Origin: Moniliophthora roreri
Lineage: Eukaryota > Basidiomycota > Agaricomycetes > Agaricales > Marasmiaceae
Reading direction: 5' to 3'
Assembly: GCA_001466705.2 (NCBI GenBank)
Contig: LATX02000024.1
Location: forward strand, 248,001-312,000
DNA length: 64,000 bases
Positions 1-10,868 of this stretch are shown piece by piece. How positions within the stretch are numbered: position 1 is the stretch's first letter; each line of letters opens with the position of its first letter. Below the pieces are notes generated by a model that was not told where the DNA came from, made no database searches, and saw only the letters and a program-made list of their open reading frames with translations. The position numbers and the translations under genes are program-made.

Positions 1-1245
1 CTCCTGCAACTGCAGAAGTAGCAAATCACTTTGCTAGACGCACTTGTCTTGGATTACTGCATATATGGGTTGGATACAATGAGAGACTAATAGATGAGGA
101 GTTAAGGGACTTGACTACCTTTCAAACACCATTTGGACCACATAGGTTGGTAAAGTTACCTATGGGATGGACCAATTCAGTGCCAATCTTCCATGACGAT
201 GTATGCTATATCTTCAGAAACGAGATCCCACAGGTAACTATGCCATATGTTGATGATGTATCCTGTCGAGGACCTCCCTCACAATACAAGCAACCAGATG
301 GAAGCTTCGAAACGATACTGGAGAATCCTGGAATACGAAGATTCATATGGGAACACCTAAATAACATGAATTAGCTATGCCAACAACTTAAATATGTCAG
401 CAGGACCTTTTCTGGACTAAAAGCATTCCTTTGTATTGAACAGAGAGTAGTACTTGGATATCAAGTAGGTCCAGAAGGACATGAAGTAAATGAGAAGTTT
501 GCTAAAGTAGTGTTGGGCTGGGATCCAGAATCCTTCAAAGGAAAAAGTGACGTAAAATCATTGCTAGGAACCGCTGTACAGTTAAGGATGTTTATTAGGG
601 ACTATGCGAAAATTACAAAGCCCTTAAATAAGATATCCAGTGCTAAAGCAATCTTTTATATGGGAGACAAAGAGAAGCAAGCTGTGCGAGAACTGCAAGA
701 AGCAATTCATACTGCACCCTGTCTAAGACCTGTAGACAATCACAAGCCCTTAATATTGGCTGTTGATACTTTGTGGCAAGCAGTCAGCTTCTATTTGTAT
801 CAAGTTGATCCGGAAAACCTGAAAAAGAAATACTTTAACTTATTTGGATCAATAGGCTTGAATGAGTGTGAGGCACAATTCTCCCAACCTAAGAGGGAAT
901 TATTTGGACTCAAAACTGCTTTAGAAGCGACCTATTACACTACATATGGATGTAGGGATTTAATTATAGAAACAGATGCTAGCTACATAAAAGGAATGCT
1001 AGATCATTCTAGTGCTGGACCGAATGCAACTATAAACTGATGGATCAAAGCTATCAGAAAGTATCATTTCAAACTAGTACATGTAAAAGGAGTTATTCAT
1101 GGCCCAGATGGTCTGTCTAGACCTTCTAGTGGGGGAGCTACTACTGAAAGACTGCCTATAAATGAAGCAGACTATCTAGATGATGACAACAGAGATTAAT
1201 AGGGTTCTGAATGGGTGATGGTGTACTCGAAGAACCATATCCATT
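1..1245 (+). pseudogene. Ty3/gypsy family A copy 1: reverse transcriptase and RNase H (5' truncated by window)
   Basis: This is a retrotransposon pol fragment, the polymerase that copies element RNA into DNA. The reading frame enters at base 1 and runs through the fingers/palm region (a KLPMGW block) to the catalytic YVDD box near 248-262, then the connection and an RNase H domain with the DASYIKG segment near 975. An HVKGVIHGPDGLSR-like end of RNase H lies near 1077-1122. Two in-frame stops break the frame, TAG at 372-374 and TGA at 1038-1040; a further stop at 1198-1200 closes it before the CACTA insertion at 1246. The protein is about three quarters identical by eye to family A copy 2 at 33815-35176. 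It is a dead copy. The family assignment is firm; the original start lies outside the window. Confidence 0.9.
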
Positions 1246-2443
1246 CACTATGTACAAAGTGTTCTTTTAACATGGTTTTCTGATTGAGAAAACACTTAAT
1301 CTTCTTGCAAAGAGAATTTTTATAAAACCATATATAAATTCTAAATTTCAATTGTGTCCTCTCAACAAGAATATGCCTGGAGAATACTAAATTTTCAGCA
1401 GTAAAAGATATAGAATTTTCAACTTCTGAGAATTAATAGATAATACAATATATTAGAATAATTTCCATACTGAGAAAACATTAAATTTTCTCTGGTTGAA
1501 AATGCTCAGAAAATGCTGATAAGATAAGATAAAAATTCCACATGTTCTATTGTGGGAAAGTCAGAGAAAACACTAGGAAAACACTAGGAAAATAGTAGGA
1601 AAATCATGTGAAAACACTATATCTTAAAGCCTTTTTGTTACATCACTTGCACAGTGACAATAACAACTTAACACCACTTATAGATGAAGTGGCAATCAAG
1701 TATCCAAGGTTCAAGTCTAAGTTCGACAATCAACAGTAGGTAAAACCTTCTGCTAGCTGTCTGAGTTCAGTTGTGGCTTTGAGCAAGAAAAGAGGTTGAT
1801 TGACCAGGTCAAGCTGAAGACACTGTCTCCGCTTGAGCACTTAAATAAGTACAATGTCCTGATATCTACTATATATGTATATAGCGAAGAAGTCGGTGAT
1901 TAATGATAAATAGTGGCACGATTAGTATATACTAGTACACTTAGAAAGGGAAAAGAGAACCAGGAATGTGTAATAAGTCTGATGAAGGGAGAAGCATGTA
2001 TTGAGAGGGAAAAGGGAACCAGAAAGGTGTAATAAGTCCGATGAGAAGGGGAAGCATATGAAAAATAGAGGTAATTGTAACACTTTTTAGATAGTTTTCA
2101 TATAGTTTTTCTTTTGTATTCAACATGTTTCCTTTGACATAAAATTCAAAATCTTATATTTATTTTCTAAATGTTTTCTCACTATTTTATAAGGCAGAAA
2201 ATTTAGTATATCTGTAATTAGAAAATTAAGGGATAATTCTATAATTTCATTATTATAAAATAATAAAAAAACACAGACTCTTCTGGAAATTAAAATCCAG
2301 AGTATGCTTGCTGTTTTCAATATATGATGACAACTTGAAACTAATAGAATTTTCTGAGTGTTGTCTGGAAGCAAATATATAGCAGTATTCTGAGTGTATT
2401 TCCTTTGTATTAATAGTATAAAAAGAACACCTTGTACATAGTG
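1246..2443. mobile_element. CACTA-type non-autonomous DNA transposon, copy 1
   Basis: The ends read CACTATGTACAAAGTGTTCT and, inverted, CACTATGTACAAGGTGTTCT, giving a terminal inverted repeat of about 23 bp with one mismatch. The element is flanked by the 3-bp direct repeat ATT (1243-1245 and 2444-2446), as expected for the CACTA (CMC/EnSpm) superfamily. Inside are short direct repeats of the GGAAAACACTA type (about 1566-1620), like CACTA subterminal repeats. No transposase ORF is visible. Removing the element with one ATT keeps the family A pol frame in phase across the junction, so it inserted into that ORF. It carries a nested solo LTR at 1636-2082. Confidence 0.92.
1636..2082 (-). repeat. 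Solo LTR nested in CACTA copy 1 (gypsy B-related)
   Basis: The segment begins TGTTAC and ends GTAACA, the termini of gypsy B LTRs, and is flanked by the 5-bp direct repeat CTTTT (1631-1635 and 2083-2087). The CACTA copies at 7312 and 48939 lack it, which gives an empty site. The start (acttgcacag, then runs of caataacaac) resembles the reverse complement of the gypsy B LTR end, so it is called minus. At 447 bp it is shorter than the 570-bp gypsy B LTRs and is a diverged relative. Confidence 0.85.
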
Positions 2444-4258
2444 ATTTGAGAACTTTAAGGATGAGATTGATAATTACAGAGGATACTTATTTGAACTGGC
2501 TAAATGTGTCAAAGACTTTGAAGATGAGCTTCATGAGGCTTGGCTAGAAGCGAAGGTTGACAAAGAGGTTAGAGTAAATATAATAAAGTTGAGAGGGATA
2601 GAAAAAGTTGACACATTCATGCAACTAAAAGTATTCCCTTCTCGACTTACTGAAGAATGGAGTGATGATCATCCTTACAAGGAGAGACATAGGAGTGACT
2701 TCGCTAAGAATTTAGATGACCGCTTAGAAGATTTAAAGAAGTGGTTAGCTGATGAGGATTGGCGAGAGGGTGTAAATCTTGAGCAATCAGATTGCAAATT
2801 TCTGGAAAAACAGTCACCCAAGTTCTTCATAGACAGGAATGGCAGATTATATAGAAGAAACGAAAATCTGGAAGGCCAACATCAATTGGTCATGCCAAAA
2901 GAAAAGAGAATGTGGATGATAACAGCTGCACATGATTATGTGGGACATAAAGGCATGTATGCTATGGAAAGTCTTTTAAAGAAGAGATTCTGGTGGCCTA
3001 AGCTAGAAAATAATGTGCAATGGTTTGTAAAATCATGTCAAGCATGTCAAGATAGGCTATTAAACCTAATTAAGGTACCACCAACACGAACACATACACC
3101 TTCCCTCTTTCAGAAGATACATATCAACATCTTTAAGGTGTCACCAGCTAGTAATGGGTGCAAGAATGTTGCACATGCCAGAGATGCCTTATCTAATTGG
3201 TCAGAAGCTAGAGCATTGAGAGAAGAAAAAGCTAGATCAATTGGAGAATGGCTTTTTGAGGATATTATATGTCACTGGGGACCTCCCAAAGAGATTGTAA
3301 CTGATAGTNCGATAATGCGCCACAGCTAGAATTAGTAATGAAATGGCTAAAAGCTAAATACGGGATTGAACATATAAAGATATCACCTTATAATTCACAA
3401 GTGAACAGTAAAATTGAACGTGCCCACTTTGATATAAGACAAGCACTAGTAAAGGCCACAGGTGGAGACTTAAAAAGGTGGTATTGGTATTTAAAACCTG
3501 TACTGTGGGCAGATAGAGCTACGATACGACAAGGGTTTGGGTGCTCTCCATACTTTCTAGTAACAGGAGCAGAACCTATACTTCCCTTGGACATTGTTGA
3601 ATCTACCTGGTTGGTACACACTCTGGACCGAATTCTTACAGATGAAGAATTAATTGGGTATCGTGCCTTAGCCTTAGCAAAGCATTGTACTCATGTCCAG
3701 GAAATGATGGAGAAAGTAGACAAAATAAAGCAGCAAAATTTGAGACAATTTGAGCGAGAGTTCATAAATAAGATAAAGGAATATGAATCTAAGCTGGATA
3801 CGCTTGTACAGATGCATAACACAGCTATAGAAAAAGAATTAGATTGCAAAATGTACTCTAGATATTTGGGACCAATGATAGTAATTAGAAGAACCAAAGG
3901 GGGGTCATACATTTTGGCAGATATGAATGGAGCTGTAAAGAAAGAAAAGGTAGCGGCTTTCAGAGTCTTACCACACCATGCTCGCTATGAACCTATTGAA
4001 CTCCCAGAGAATATACATGATTTAATTGACTTGTCAAAAGAACAACTGGAAAAGATGCTTGAAACAGATGACGCAGATCAGTATGATGGAGAAGACTTTA
4101 CATTCACTAAAGTACCTAAAATGCAAAGACCACTGCTAGGAAAAGAAGAAGTAGATGATGTAATGGAAGAAAATGAACTATCTAGTTCTGAAAATGAAGA
4201 AACTGATGAAGAAATAGAAAATAAGAGAAAGACTAGATNGGATAGCTCAAGTGGATAG
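2444..4258 (+). pseudogene. Ty3/gypsy family A copy 1: integrase region
   Basis: This continues the pol frame after the CACTA insertion. It contains the spacer after RNase H, an HHCC zinc-binding motif (HDYVGHKG near 2932, CQAC near 3037) and the catalytic core. The first core aspartate appears as Asn (HINIF near 3120; copy 2 has HIDIF), the second acidic site lies at the N gap (3309), and the Glu is in the SKIER segment near 3405. A family-specific C-terminus (RTKGGSYILAD, AAFRVLPH) and an acidic tail follow; no chromodomain is seen. The frame change at 3309 reflects the assembly gap. The element is non-functional because of the D-to-N change and its interruptions. Confidence 0.88.
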
Positions 4259-4334
4259 AGCATAGATGGATATGTGCCTTAGGCATGAACATGGATCCTC
4301 TAATAAGGTTGTGAGTTTGAGTCTCACTCCAGAC
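4236..4334 (+). repeat. tRNA-like unit 1 (SINE-type head)
   Basis: It shows a D-arm with stem GCTC/GAGC (4245-4248 and 4258-4261) and A-box TAGCTCAAGTGG, and a T-arm with 5-bp stem GTGAG/CTCAC around the 7-nt loop tttgagt (4311-4327). A 7-nt 3' acceptor strand (tccagac) follows. About 49 nt separate D- and T-arms, too long for a normal anticodon arm plus variable loop, so this is a tRNA-derived repeat rather than a working tRNA. The 5' acceptor contains the N gap. The tail to about 4438 is AT-rich and not recognised. Confidence 0.65.
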
Positions 4335-4439
4335 AAGACCATGAATAGACCACATTTCAAATTTTTGAAGGTTTGAAATAAGTATAAGACATCCGTTTGG
4401 AATAGGAAGTGATATGAACCTTAGACCAAGGAATGTATT

Positions 4440-4534
4440 GCCCGGATAGCTCAACTGGAATAGAGCAGGATGGATAAATACATAAGGACCGTGTTTGCCA
4501 TCTCACCGTTGTGGGTTTGAATCCCATTCCAGAC
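4440..4534 (+). repeat. tRNA-like unit 2 (SINE-type head)
   Basis: Acceptor strands gcccgga and tccagac pair at five of seven positions. The D-arm stem GCTC/GAGC (4449-4452 and 4463-4466) and the T-arm GTGGG/CCCAT around loop tttgaat (4511-4527) are well formed. As in unit 1, the central region is too long and does not fold as an anticodon arm. The 3' acceptor sequence is the same as unit 1 (tccagac), so both come from one tRNA-related family. The sequence after it (4535-4690) has no ORF. Confidence 0.7.
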
Positions 4535-4690
4535 AAATACCTAGTAACAAAGCCTATTTTTGGACAAGATAAGTAAGGTCTATCGACCGATGAACTTAAA
4601 ATGTCAGTAAAGACAGCAGGAGACATCATAAGTATGTGGAGAGTGGATACAGGACCATGCCTGGAATGATGCAACAGATATGTCGACAAG

Positions 4691-4745
4691 ACATAGAGAG
4701 GAAATAGCGCAATGGCACTGGGTTCAAATCCTAGACAGGCACATT
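4691..4745 (+). repeat. tRNA-like unit 3 (shortened)
   Basis: An A-box-like stretch (TAGCGCAATGG near 4705) is followed almost at once by a T-arm, CTGGG/CCTAG around loop ttcaaat (4718-4734). The anticodon part is missing, so it is a truncated tRNA-derived head. The region 4746-5128 after it holds no gene that I can support; it is the unknown tail plus the 3' flank of the F gene. Confidence 0.5.
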
Positions 4746-5128
4746 GCCAAAGTCGAATTGATATGGCTTTTTTTGCCATAAGTAATGATATCATAGAAAA
4801 GAGAAGTCAAAACCGATTATTCGTGGCTATATGTGCCACCTAGAAAGGTCCAGAAGTCGACTTAGATAAGTAACACAAACAAATAGAAAAGAAATATCCA
4901 GACATTTATTGGTATATACTAGACATCAGAGACACTATTAGGCAGTATACAATGCAGCGTTTTAGATTAGTCTGTAACAAAAGGCTATATAAATGAAGGG
5001 AACGTTGTAAAGACATAAGGTGAACAGAGGAAGAAAGTCTACTGTATCAACCCCAGAACATCTCATGCATATGATGAGTGTAAGCTTGGCAGTAATGGCG
5101 AGCAATAGGGACGAAAAACAAGAGCACT

Positions 5129-6442
5129 TCATTCAGCCACCTGAGAAGCGGTGTTAGAAGGCCCAGCCACAGTCTCTTGAGGGCTAGGAACAACCTCTGC
5201 ATCAGCCATCAGCTTATCAGCCAACTCCAACTTGGAAAGCTGGATCCAACTGGCTTCTTCAAATTGTTTGTGGGTGAGCTCGTACTGGGAGGAAAAGAAA
5301 TGAACATTGTGTTTGAGGGTAGACATCTCGTGCCAGAGGAAGTTGGAAACTAACAGCAGAACATCAGTTGACATCTTCTCTAAGTCCATGAATGGAACTA
5401 GAGCAGTATGTCTGATGATGGAGTCAGTGCCAGTGACCCAAAGGTTATGTTCCTCTTAGAAAGGATGATTTAGTGCCAAATAAAGAATGCATGGATATAT
5501 ATAAGAACGTACCAGGGGACTCTTCACGCAAGTCAGCAATAGGGCGCTCCAGACAAGGACATTTGGAAACTTTGCCGAGCTCAGCATTAATAGAAGAGGA
5601 CTAATAAAGGAAATGAATGTCTTAAATAAGAACATAGAAAAGAAAAGATGTACTGTGATAAGACGGTCCTTCTTTTCCTTGGGCTATAAAATAAGATGAG
5701 TATGATAACAAGATGGAGAGGAGCATAGATGAACCATCTTCTTTTCCTTGGTGAAACAAAGGGACTTAACAGCATCAGTTGTTGCAGGCTTTGAAGCATG
5801 CATGGAAGCATTGAGGCCTTTCTGAGCATCAGCCATCTTGGAAAAGAGATATGTTAGAAGGAAATAAAGAGAAAACATAATAAAGAAGCACCTCGGTATC
5901 TTCAGATGGCACAGTAAGAACAACAACTTCATTGTCATCAGAGCCATCCTTGACAACCTTGCTGCTTTTCTTACTCCCTGCGAAAAGACTTAGAAAAGAA
6001 AGAATTTACATAAGGAGATGGACATACTGTGGCTACCATGAGCTTTGTTGGCAGCCCGAACAGCGTCCATTTCAACCAAGAAATGGGTAATGGCACTCAG
6101 TTGGAAAGGTTCCTTGACACCGGGAAGCTTGACGAGCTCCTTGATAAGATCAATAGCCTTGCTGTACAAAGTGTAGGCTTCGTCTGAATGAGCAACATGC
6201 CTAAAGTTCAGTGGTTTGCGCTTGGAACCCTAGCTATAAGTCTTTTACCAGAAAATGAAGAAGTACTGGAGTATGCATACCAACTGTTTGCACATCTGAG
6301 TTGCAGCAGCCTGCCTGAGACAAAGCAGAGGCTTCACAGCACTCTCTCTGCAATGGTCATAAATGGTGTGCATATTGGTAAGCCACCCTGGATGGTCAGT
6401 CCATTCACTAGAAGCATTGGCAGTAGTGGAAGGCAAAGACAT
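5129..6442 (-). CDS. F-family gene copy F1, unrecognised 328-aa protein, seven exons
   Basis: Exons on the minus strand: 6442-6281, 6229-6037, 5977-5892, 5836-5735, 5683-5654, 5600-5513, 5454-5129. All six introns are 51-59 bp and have GT..AG ends. The spliced length is 987 nt, an exact multiple of three, giving 328 residues ending in TGA, with no internal stop. The start is the first in-frame ATG, 70 bp downstream of a TATA box. I do not recognise the family. The protein has no signal peptide or membrane segment; a lysine- and serine-rich middle (exons 3-5) separates an N-terminal helical part (LNFRHVAHSDEAYTLY) from a C-terminal helical part (LEKMSTDVLLLVSNFL). A diverged paralogue at 27380-28720 has the same exon plan. 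The first gap-free neighbours are tRNA-like repeats downstream. Confidence 0.8.
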
Positions 6443-6510
6443 ATTGAGGCAGCAGATGGAAAATAGTAGGAAGTAGTAAGGGGCTGGGGATTGTAGTGTC
6501 AGCAAGGTCA

Positions 6511-6520
6511 CATTTTATAC
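6511..6520 (-). promoter_or_regulatory. TATA box of F1
   Basis: The minus strand reads GTATAAAATG about 70 bp upstream of the F1 ATG at 6442. The same element lies at the same distance in copies F3 and F4, and TATA boxes sit about 60-70 bp upstream of the starts of G and of the diverged F gene. Confidence 0.6.
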
Positions 6521-6712
6521 CAGTGACAGACACTTACACATGCCAGTACCCTACTTCCAAGGAAACAGTGTAGTACCACCTATTTGAAATAGGGACATCT
6601 GGGAAAAGTCCTTTAGAAGAGATCAGATAAGAAAAATGTAATGAGGCAGTAATCTGAATGTGTACTGTCCCTGTAACTAAATAAGATGACTTATCAACAA
6701 GGACATTGACAT

Positions 6713-6729
6713 TTTTAGTTGGGGGGAGA
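6713..6729 (-). promoter_or_regulatory. Shared CTCCCCCCAACTAAA motif upstream of F1
   Basis: On the F1 sense strand this reads TCTCCCCCCAACTAAA, about 280 bp upstream of the ATG. Near-identical 16-mers lie upstream of the diverged F gene (27187-27202) and of G (21784-21799). On the opposite strand it looks like a polypurine tract, which is its probable role at 21784, where it abuts an LTR. The role here is unresolved. The flanks 6530-6712 and 6730-7001 hold no gene that I can support. Confidence 0.4.
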
Positions 6730-7002
6730 GAGACACTCATGGTCACTCAGTGGCAGCACATTTTGCAGCACCTGGTATGGCACATGTTCAGATACTCATG
6801 GATAAGATCAGAAATGGTACACATATGCCTAAATAAGGAAAAGAAATTCCTAATTAGGAGCACAGATCAAAGGAAACATACATACAAGTACAGAAGTTTG
6901 TAATATGCTAACAAAAGCATGTCAAGATCTCATTAAAGAAGGTCACACATAGGATAGAGTAAAGTCCAACCCTAAGGAAGGACATGGCTATGCATTGGAT
7001 GN

Positions 7003-8223
7003 TGGAGTCAGTGCCAGCAACCCAAAGGTCACATTCCTCTTAGAAAGGATGATTTAGTGCCAAATAAAGAATGCATGGATATATATAAGAACGTACCAGG
7101 GGACTCTTCATGCAAGTCAGCAATAGAGCGCTCCAGATGAGGATGTTTGGAAACTTTGCCAAGCTCAGCATTAATAGAAGAGGACTAATAAAGAAAATGA
7201 ATGTCTTAAATAGGAACATAGAAAAGAAAAGATGTACCATGATAAGACGGTCCTTCTTTTCCTTAGGCTATAAAATAAGATAAGTATGATAACAAGATGG
7301 AGAGGAGCATACACTATGTACGAGGTGTTCTTTTAACATGGTTTTCTGATTGAGAAAACACTTAATCTTCTTGCAAAGAGAATTTTTATAAAACCATATA
7401 TAAATTCTAAATTTCAATTGTGTCCTCTCAACAAGAATATGCCTGGAGAATACTAAATTTTCAGCAGCAAAAGATATGGAATTTTCAAATTCTGAGAATT
7501 AATAGATAATACAACATATTAGAATAATTTCCATACTGAGAAAACATTAAATTTTCTCTGGTTGAAAATGCTCAGAAATTGCTAATAAGATAAGATAAAA
7601 ATTCCACACTTTCTATTGTGGGAAAGTCAGAGAAAACACTAGGAAAACACTAGGAAAATGGTAGGAAAATGATGTGAAAATACTATATTTTAAAGCAGTT
7701 TTTAGATAGTTTTCATATATTTTTCCTTTTGTATTTAACATGTTTCCTTTGATATAAAATTCAAAATCTTATATTTATTTTCTAAATGTTTTCTCACTAT
7801 TTTATAAGGCAGAAAATTTGGTATATTTGTAATTAGGAAATTAAAGGATAATTCTATAATTTCATTATTATAAAATAATAAAAAAACACAGACTCTTCTG
7901 GAAATTAAAATCTAGAGTATGCTTGCTGTTTTCAATATGTGATGACAACTTGAAACTAATAGAATTTTCTGAGTGTTGTCTGGAAGCAAATATATAGCAG
8001 TATTCTGAGTGTATTTCCTTTGTATTAATAGCATAAAAAGAACACCTCATATGTAGTGATAGAAGAACTGTCTTCTTTTCCTTGGTGAAACGAAGGGACT
8101 TAACGGCGTCAGTTGTTGCAGGCTTTGGAGCATGCATGGAAGCATTGAGGCCTTTCTGAGCATCAGCCATCTTGGAAAAGAGATATGTTAGAAGGAAATA
8201 AAGAGAAAACATAATAAAGAAGC
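7003..8223 (-). pseudogene. F-family gene copy F2, partial, with CACTA in an intron
   Basis: This contig fragment carries the start of exon 7, exons 6 and 5, and exon 4 of the F gene on the minus strand, with a CACTA element (7312-8058) in the intron between exons 5 and 4. It ends at an N. The stretch 7852-8223 matches 9940-10311 except for a few changes near its end, so F2 and F4 probably come from one locus. The last 40 bases instead match F1, which suggests a mixed consensus at the contig end. Confidence 0.65.
7312..8058. mobile_element. CACTA-type non-autonomous element, copy 2
   Basis: The ends are CACTATGTACGAGGTGTTCT and, inverted, CACTACATATGAGGTGTTCT, with a 3-bp target duplication ATA (7309-7311 and 8059-8061). 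At 747 bp it is the same family as copy 1 minus the nested solo LTR. The undisrupted F1 sequence at 5725-5727 shows the empty site, inside intron 4. No transposase is encoded. Confidence 0.92.
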
Positions 8224-8224
8224 N

Positions 8225-9248
8225 TGGAGTCAGTGCCAGTGACCCAAAGGTTATGTTCCTCTTAGAAAGGATGATTTAGTGCCAAATAAAGAATGCATGG
8301 ATATATATAAGAACGTACCAGGGGACTCTTCACGCAAGTCAGCAATAGGGCGCTCCAGACAAGGACATTTGGAAACTTTGCCGAGCTCAGCATTAATAGA
8401 AGAGGACTAATAAAGGAAATGAATGTCTTAAATAAGAACATAGAAAAGAAAAGATGTACTGTGATAAGACGGTCCTTCTTTTCCTTGGGCTATAAAATAA
8501 GATGAGTATGATAACAAGATGGAGAGGAGCATAGATGAACCATCTTCTTTTCCTTGGTGAAACAAAGGGACTTAACAGCATCAGTTGTTGCAGGCTTTGA
8601 AGCATGCATGGAAGCATTGAGGCCTTTCTGAGCATCAGCCATCTTGGAAAAGAGATATGTTAGAAGGAAATAAAGAGAAAACATAATAAAGAAGCACCTC
8701 GGTATCTTCAGATGGCACAGTAAGAACAACAACTTCATTGTCATCAGAGCCATCCTTGACAACCTTGCTGCTTTTCTTACTCCCTGCGAAAAGACTTAGA
8801 AAAGAAAGAATTTACATAAGGAGATGGACATACTGTGGCTACCATGAGCTTTGTTGGCAGCCCGAACAGCGTCCATTTCAACCAAGAAATGGGTAATGGC
8901 ACTCAGTTGGAAAGGTTCCTTGACACCGGGAAGCTTGACGAGCTCCTTGATAAGATCAATAGCCTTGCTGTACAAAGTGTAGGCTTCGTCTGAATGAGCA
9001 ACATGCCTAAAGTTCAGTGGTTTGCGCTTGGAACCCTAGCTATAAGTCTTTTACCAGAAAATGAAGAAGTACTGGAGTATGCATACCAACTGTTTGCACA
9101 TCTGAGTTGCAGCAGCCTGCCTGAGACAAAGCAGAGGCTTCACAGCACTCTCTCTGCAATGGTCATAAATGGTGTGCATATTGGTAAGCCACCCTGGATG
9201 GTCAGTCCATTCACTAGAAGCATTGGCAGTAGTGGAAGGCAAAGACAT
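8225..9248 (-). CDS. F-family gene copy F3, exons 1-6, 3' end cut by gap
   Basis: From 8225 to 9807 the sequence repeats 5419-7001 with a constant offset of 2806 and the same translations. Exons: 9248-9087, 9035-8843, 8783-8698, 8642-8541, 8489-8460, 8406-8319, and 8260 to the gap at 8224. It is almost certainly the same locus as F1 seen on an overlapping contig or the other haplotype, not a true tandem copy. Its TATA box is at 9317-9326. The continuation 9327-9938 has no gene that I can support. Confidence 0.7.
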
Positions 9249-9939
9249 ATTGAGGCAGCAGATGGAAAATAGTAGGAAGTAGTAAGGGGCTGGGGATTGT
9301 AGTGTCAGCAAGGTCACATTTTATACCAGTGACAGACACTTACACATGCCAGTACCCTACTTCCAAGGAAACAGTGTAGTACCACCTATTTGAAATAGGG
9401 ACATCTGGGAAAAGTCCTTTAGAAGAGATCAGATAAGAAAAATGTAATGAGGCAGTAATCTGAATGTGTACTGTCCCTGTAACTAAATAAGATGACTTAT
9501 CAACAAGGACATTGACATTTTTAGTTGGGGGGAGAGAGACACTCATGGTCACTCAGTGGCAGCACATTTTGCAGCACCTGGTATGGCACATGTTCAGATA
9601 CTCATGGATAAGATCAGAAATGGTACACATATGCCTAAATAAGGAAAAGAAATTCCTAATTAGGAGCACAGATCAAAGGAAACATACATACAAGTACAGA
9701 AGTTTGTAATATGCTAACAAAAGCATGTCAAGATCTCATTAAAGAAGGTCACACATAGGATAGAGTAAAGTCCAACCCTAAGGAAGGACATGGCTATGCA
9801 TTGGATGTGAAATATAAAGTCCAGAGGAAGATACAAAAAAGTGCAAAGGAATATATACCAAGCAAATGGTTCTACATGAGCGATTTGTGTAGCAACCTAT
9901 CTACTTAAGTATATAAAGAAATGATGACATGGGGATACN

Positions 9940-10146
9940 TTCTATAATTTCATTATTATAAAATAATAAAAAAACACAGACTCTTCTGGAAATTAAAATC
10001 TAGAGTATGCTTGCTGTTTTCAATATGTGATGACAACTTGAAACTAATAGAATTTTCTGAGTGTTGTCTGGAAGCAAATATATAGCAGTATTCTGAGTGT
10101 ATTTCCTTTGTATTAATAGCATAAAAAGAACACCTCATATGTAGTG
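9940..10146. mobile_element. CACTA element, right end only (contig start)
   Basis: This is the terminal 207 bp of the same CACTA family, ending in TAGTG at 10146 and followed by ATA. It matches 7852-8058 and begins directly after the N at 9939, so it is probably the same insertion as copy 2. Confidence 0.8.
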
Positions 10147-10868
10147 ATAGAAGAACTGTCTTCTTTTCCTTGGTGAAACGAAGGGACTTAACGGCGTCAG
10201 TTGTTGCAGGCTTTGGAGCATGCATGGAAGCATTGAGGCCTTTCTGAGCATCAGCCATCTTGGAAAAGAGATATGTCAGAAGGAAATGAAGGGAAAACAT
10301 AATGAAGAAGCACTTTGGTATCTTCAGACAGCACAGTAAGAACAACAACTTTGTTGTCATCAGAGCCATCCTTGACAACCTTGCTGCTTTTCTTACTTCC
10401 TGCGAAAAGACTTAGAAAAGAAAGAATTTACATAAGAAGGAGATGGACATACTGCAGCTACCATGAGCTTTGTTGGCAGCCCGAACAGCATCCATTTCAA
10501 CCAAAAAAATAAGTAATGGCACTCAGTTGGAAAGGTTCCTTGACACCAGGAAGCTTGAGGAGCTCCTTGATAAGATCGACAGCCTTGCTGTACAACGTGT
10601 AGGCTTTGTCTGAATGAGTGATGTGCCTAAAGTTCAGTGGTTTGTGCTTGGAACTCTATCTATAAGTCTTTTACAAGATAATGAAGAAGTGCCAGAGTGT
10701 GCATACCAACTGTTCGCACATCTGAGTAGCAGCAGCCTGCCTGATACAAAGAAGAGGCTTAACAGCACTCTCTCTGCAATGGTCATAGACAGCGTGCATA
10801 TTGGTAAGCCACCCTGGATGGTCATTCCATTCACTAAGAGCATTGGCAGTAGTGGAAGATGAAGACAT
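10147..10868 (-). pseudogene. F-family gene copy F4, exons 1-4, frameshifted
   Basis: The start ATG is at 10868 and exon 1 is 10868-10707. Exons 2 to 4 follow with the same splice sites as F1. Near 10503-10512 a T-run (minus strand) in exon 2 is one base longer than in F1 and shifts the frame, and a CACTA element lies in the next-to-last visible intron. F4 with F2 thus appears to be a decayed sister of F1. The TATA box (10937-10946) and upstream motif (about 11131-11149) are kept. Gene G ends 650 bp further right on the same strand. Confidence 0.65.

Noticed and set aside
4236..4745. Functional tRNA genes
   Set aside because: Arms are good but the anticodon region is too long or missing.
6534..6746. 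70-codon minus ORF upstream of F1 repeated at 9340 and 10960
   Set aside because: Opens at a non-ATG or weak start in the promoter region and overlaps the shared motif; conserved only because the blocks are duplicates.
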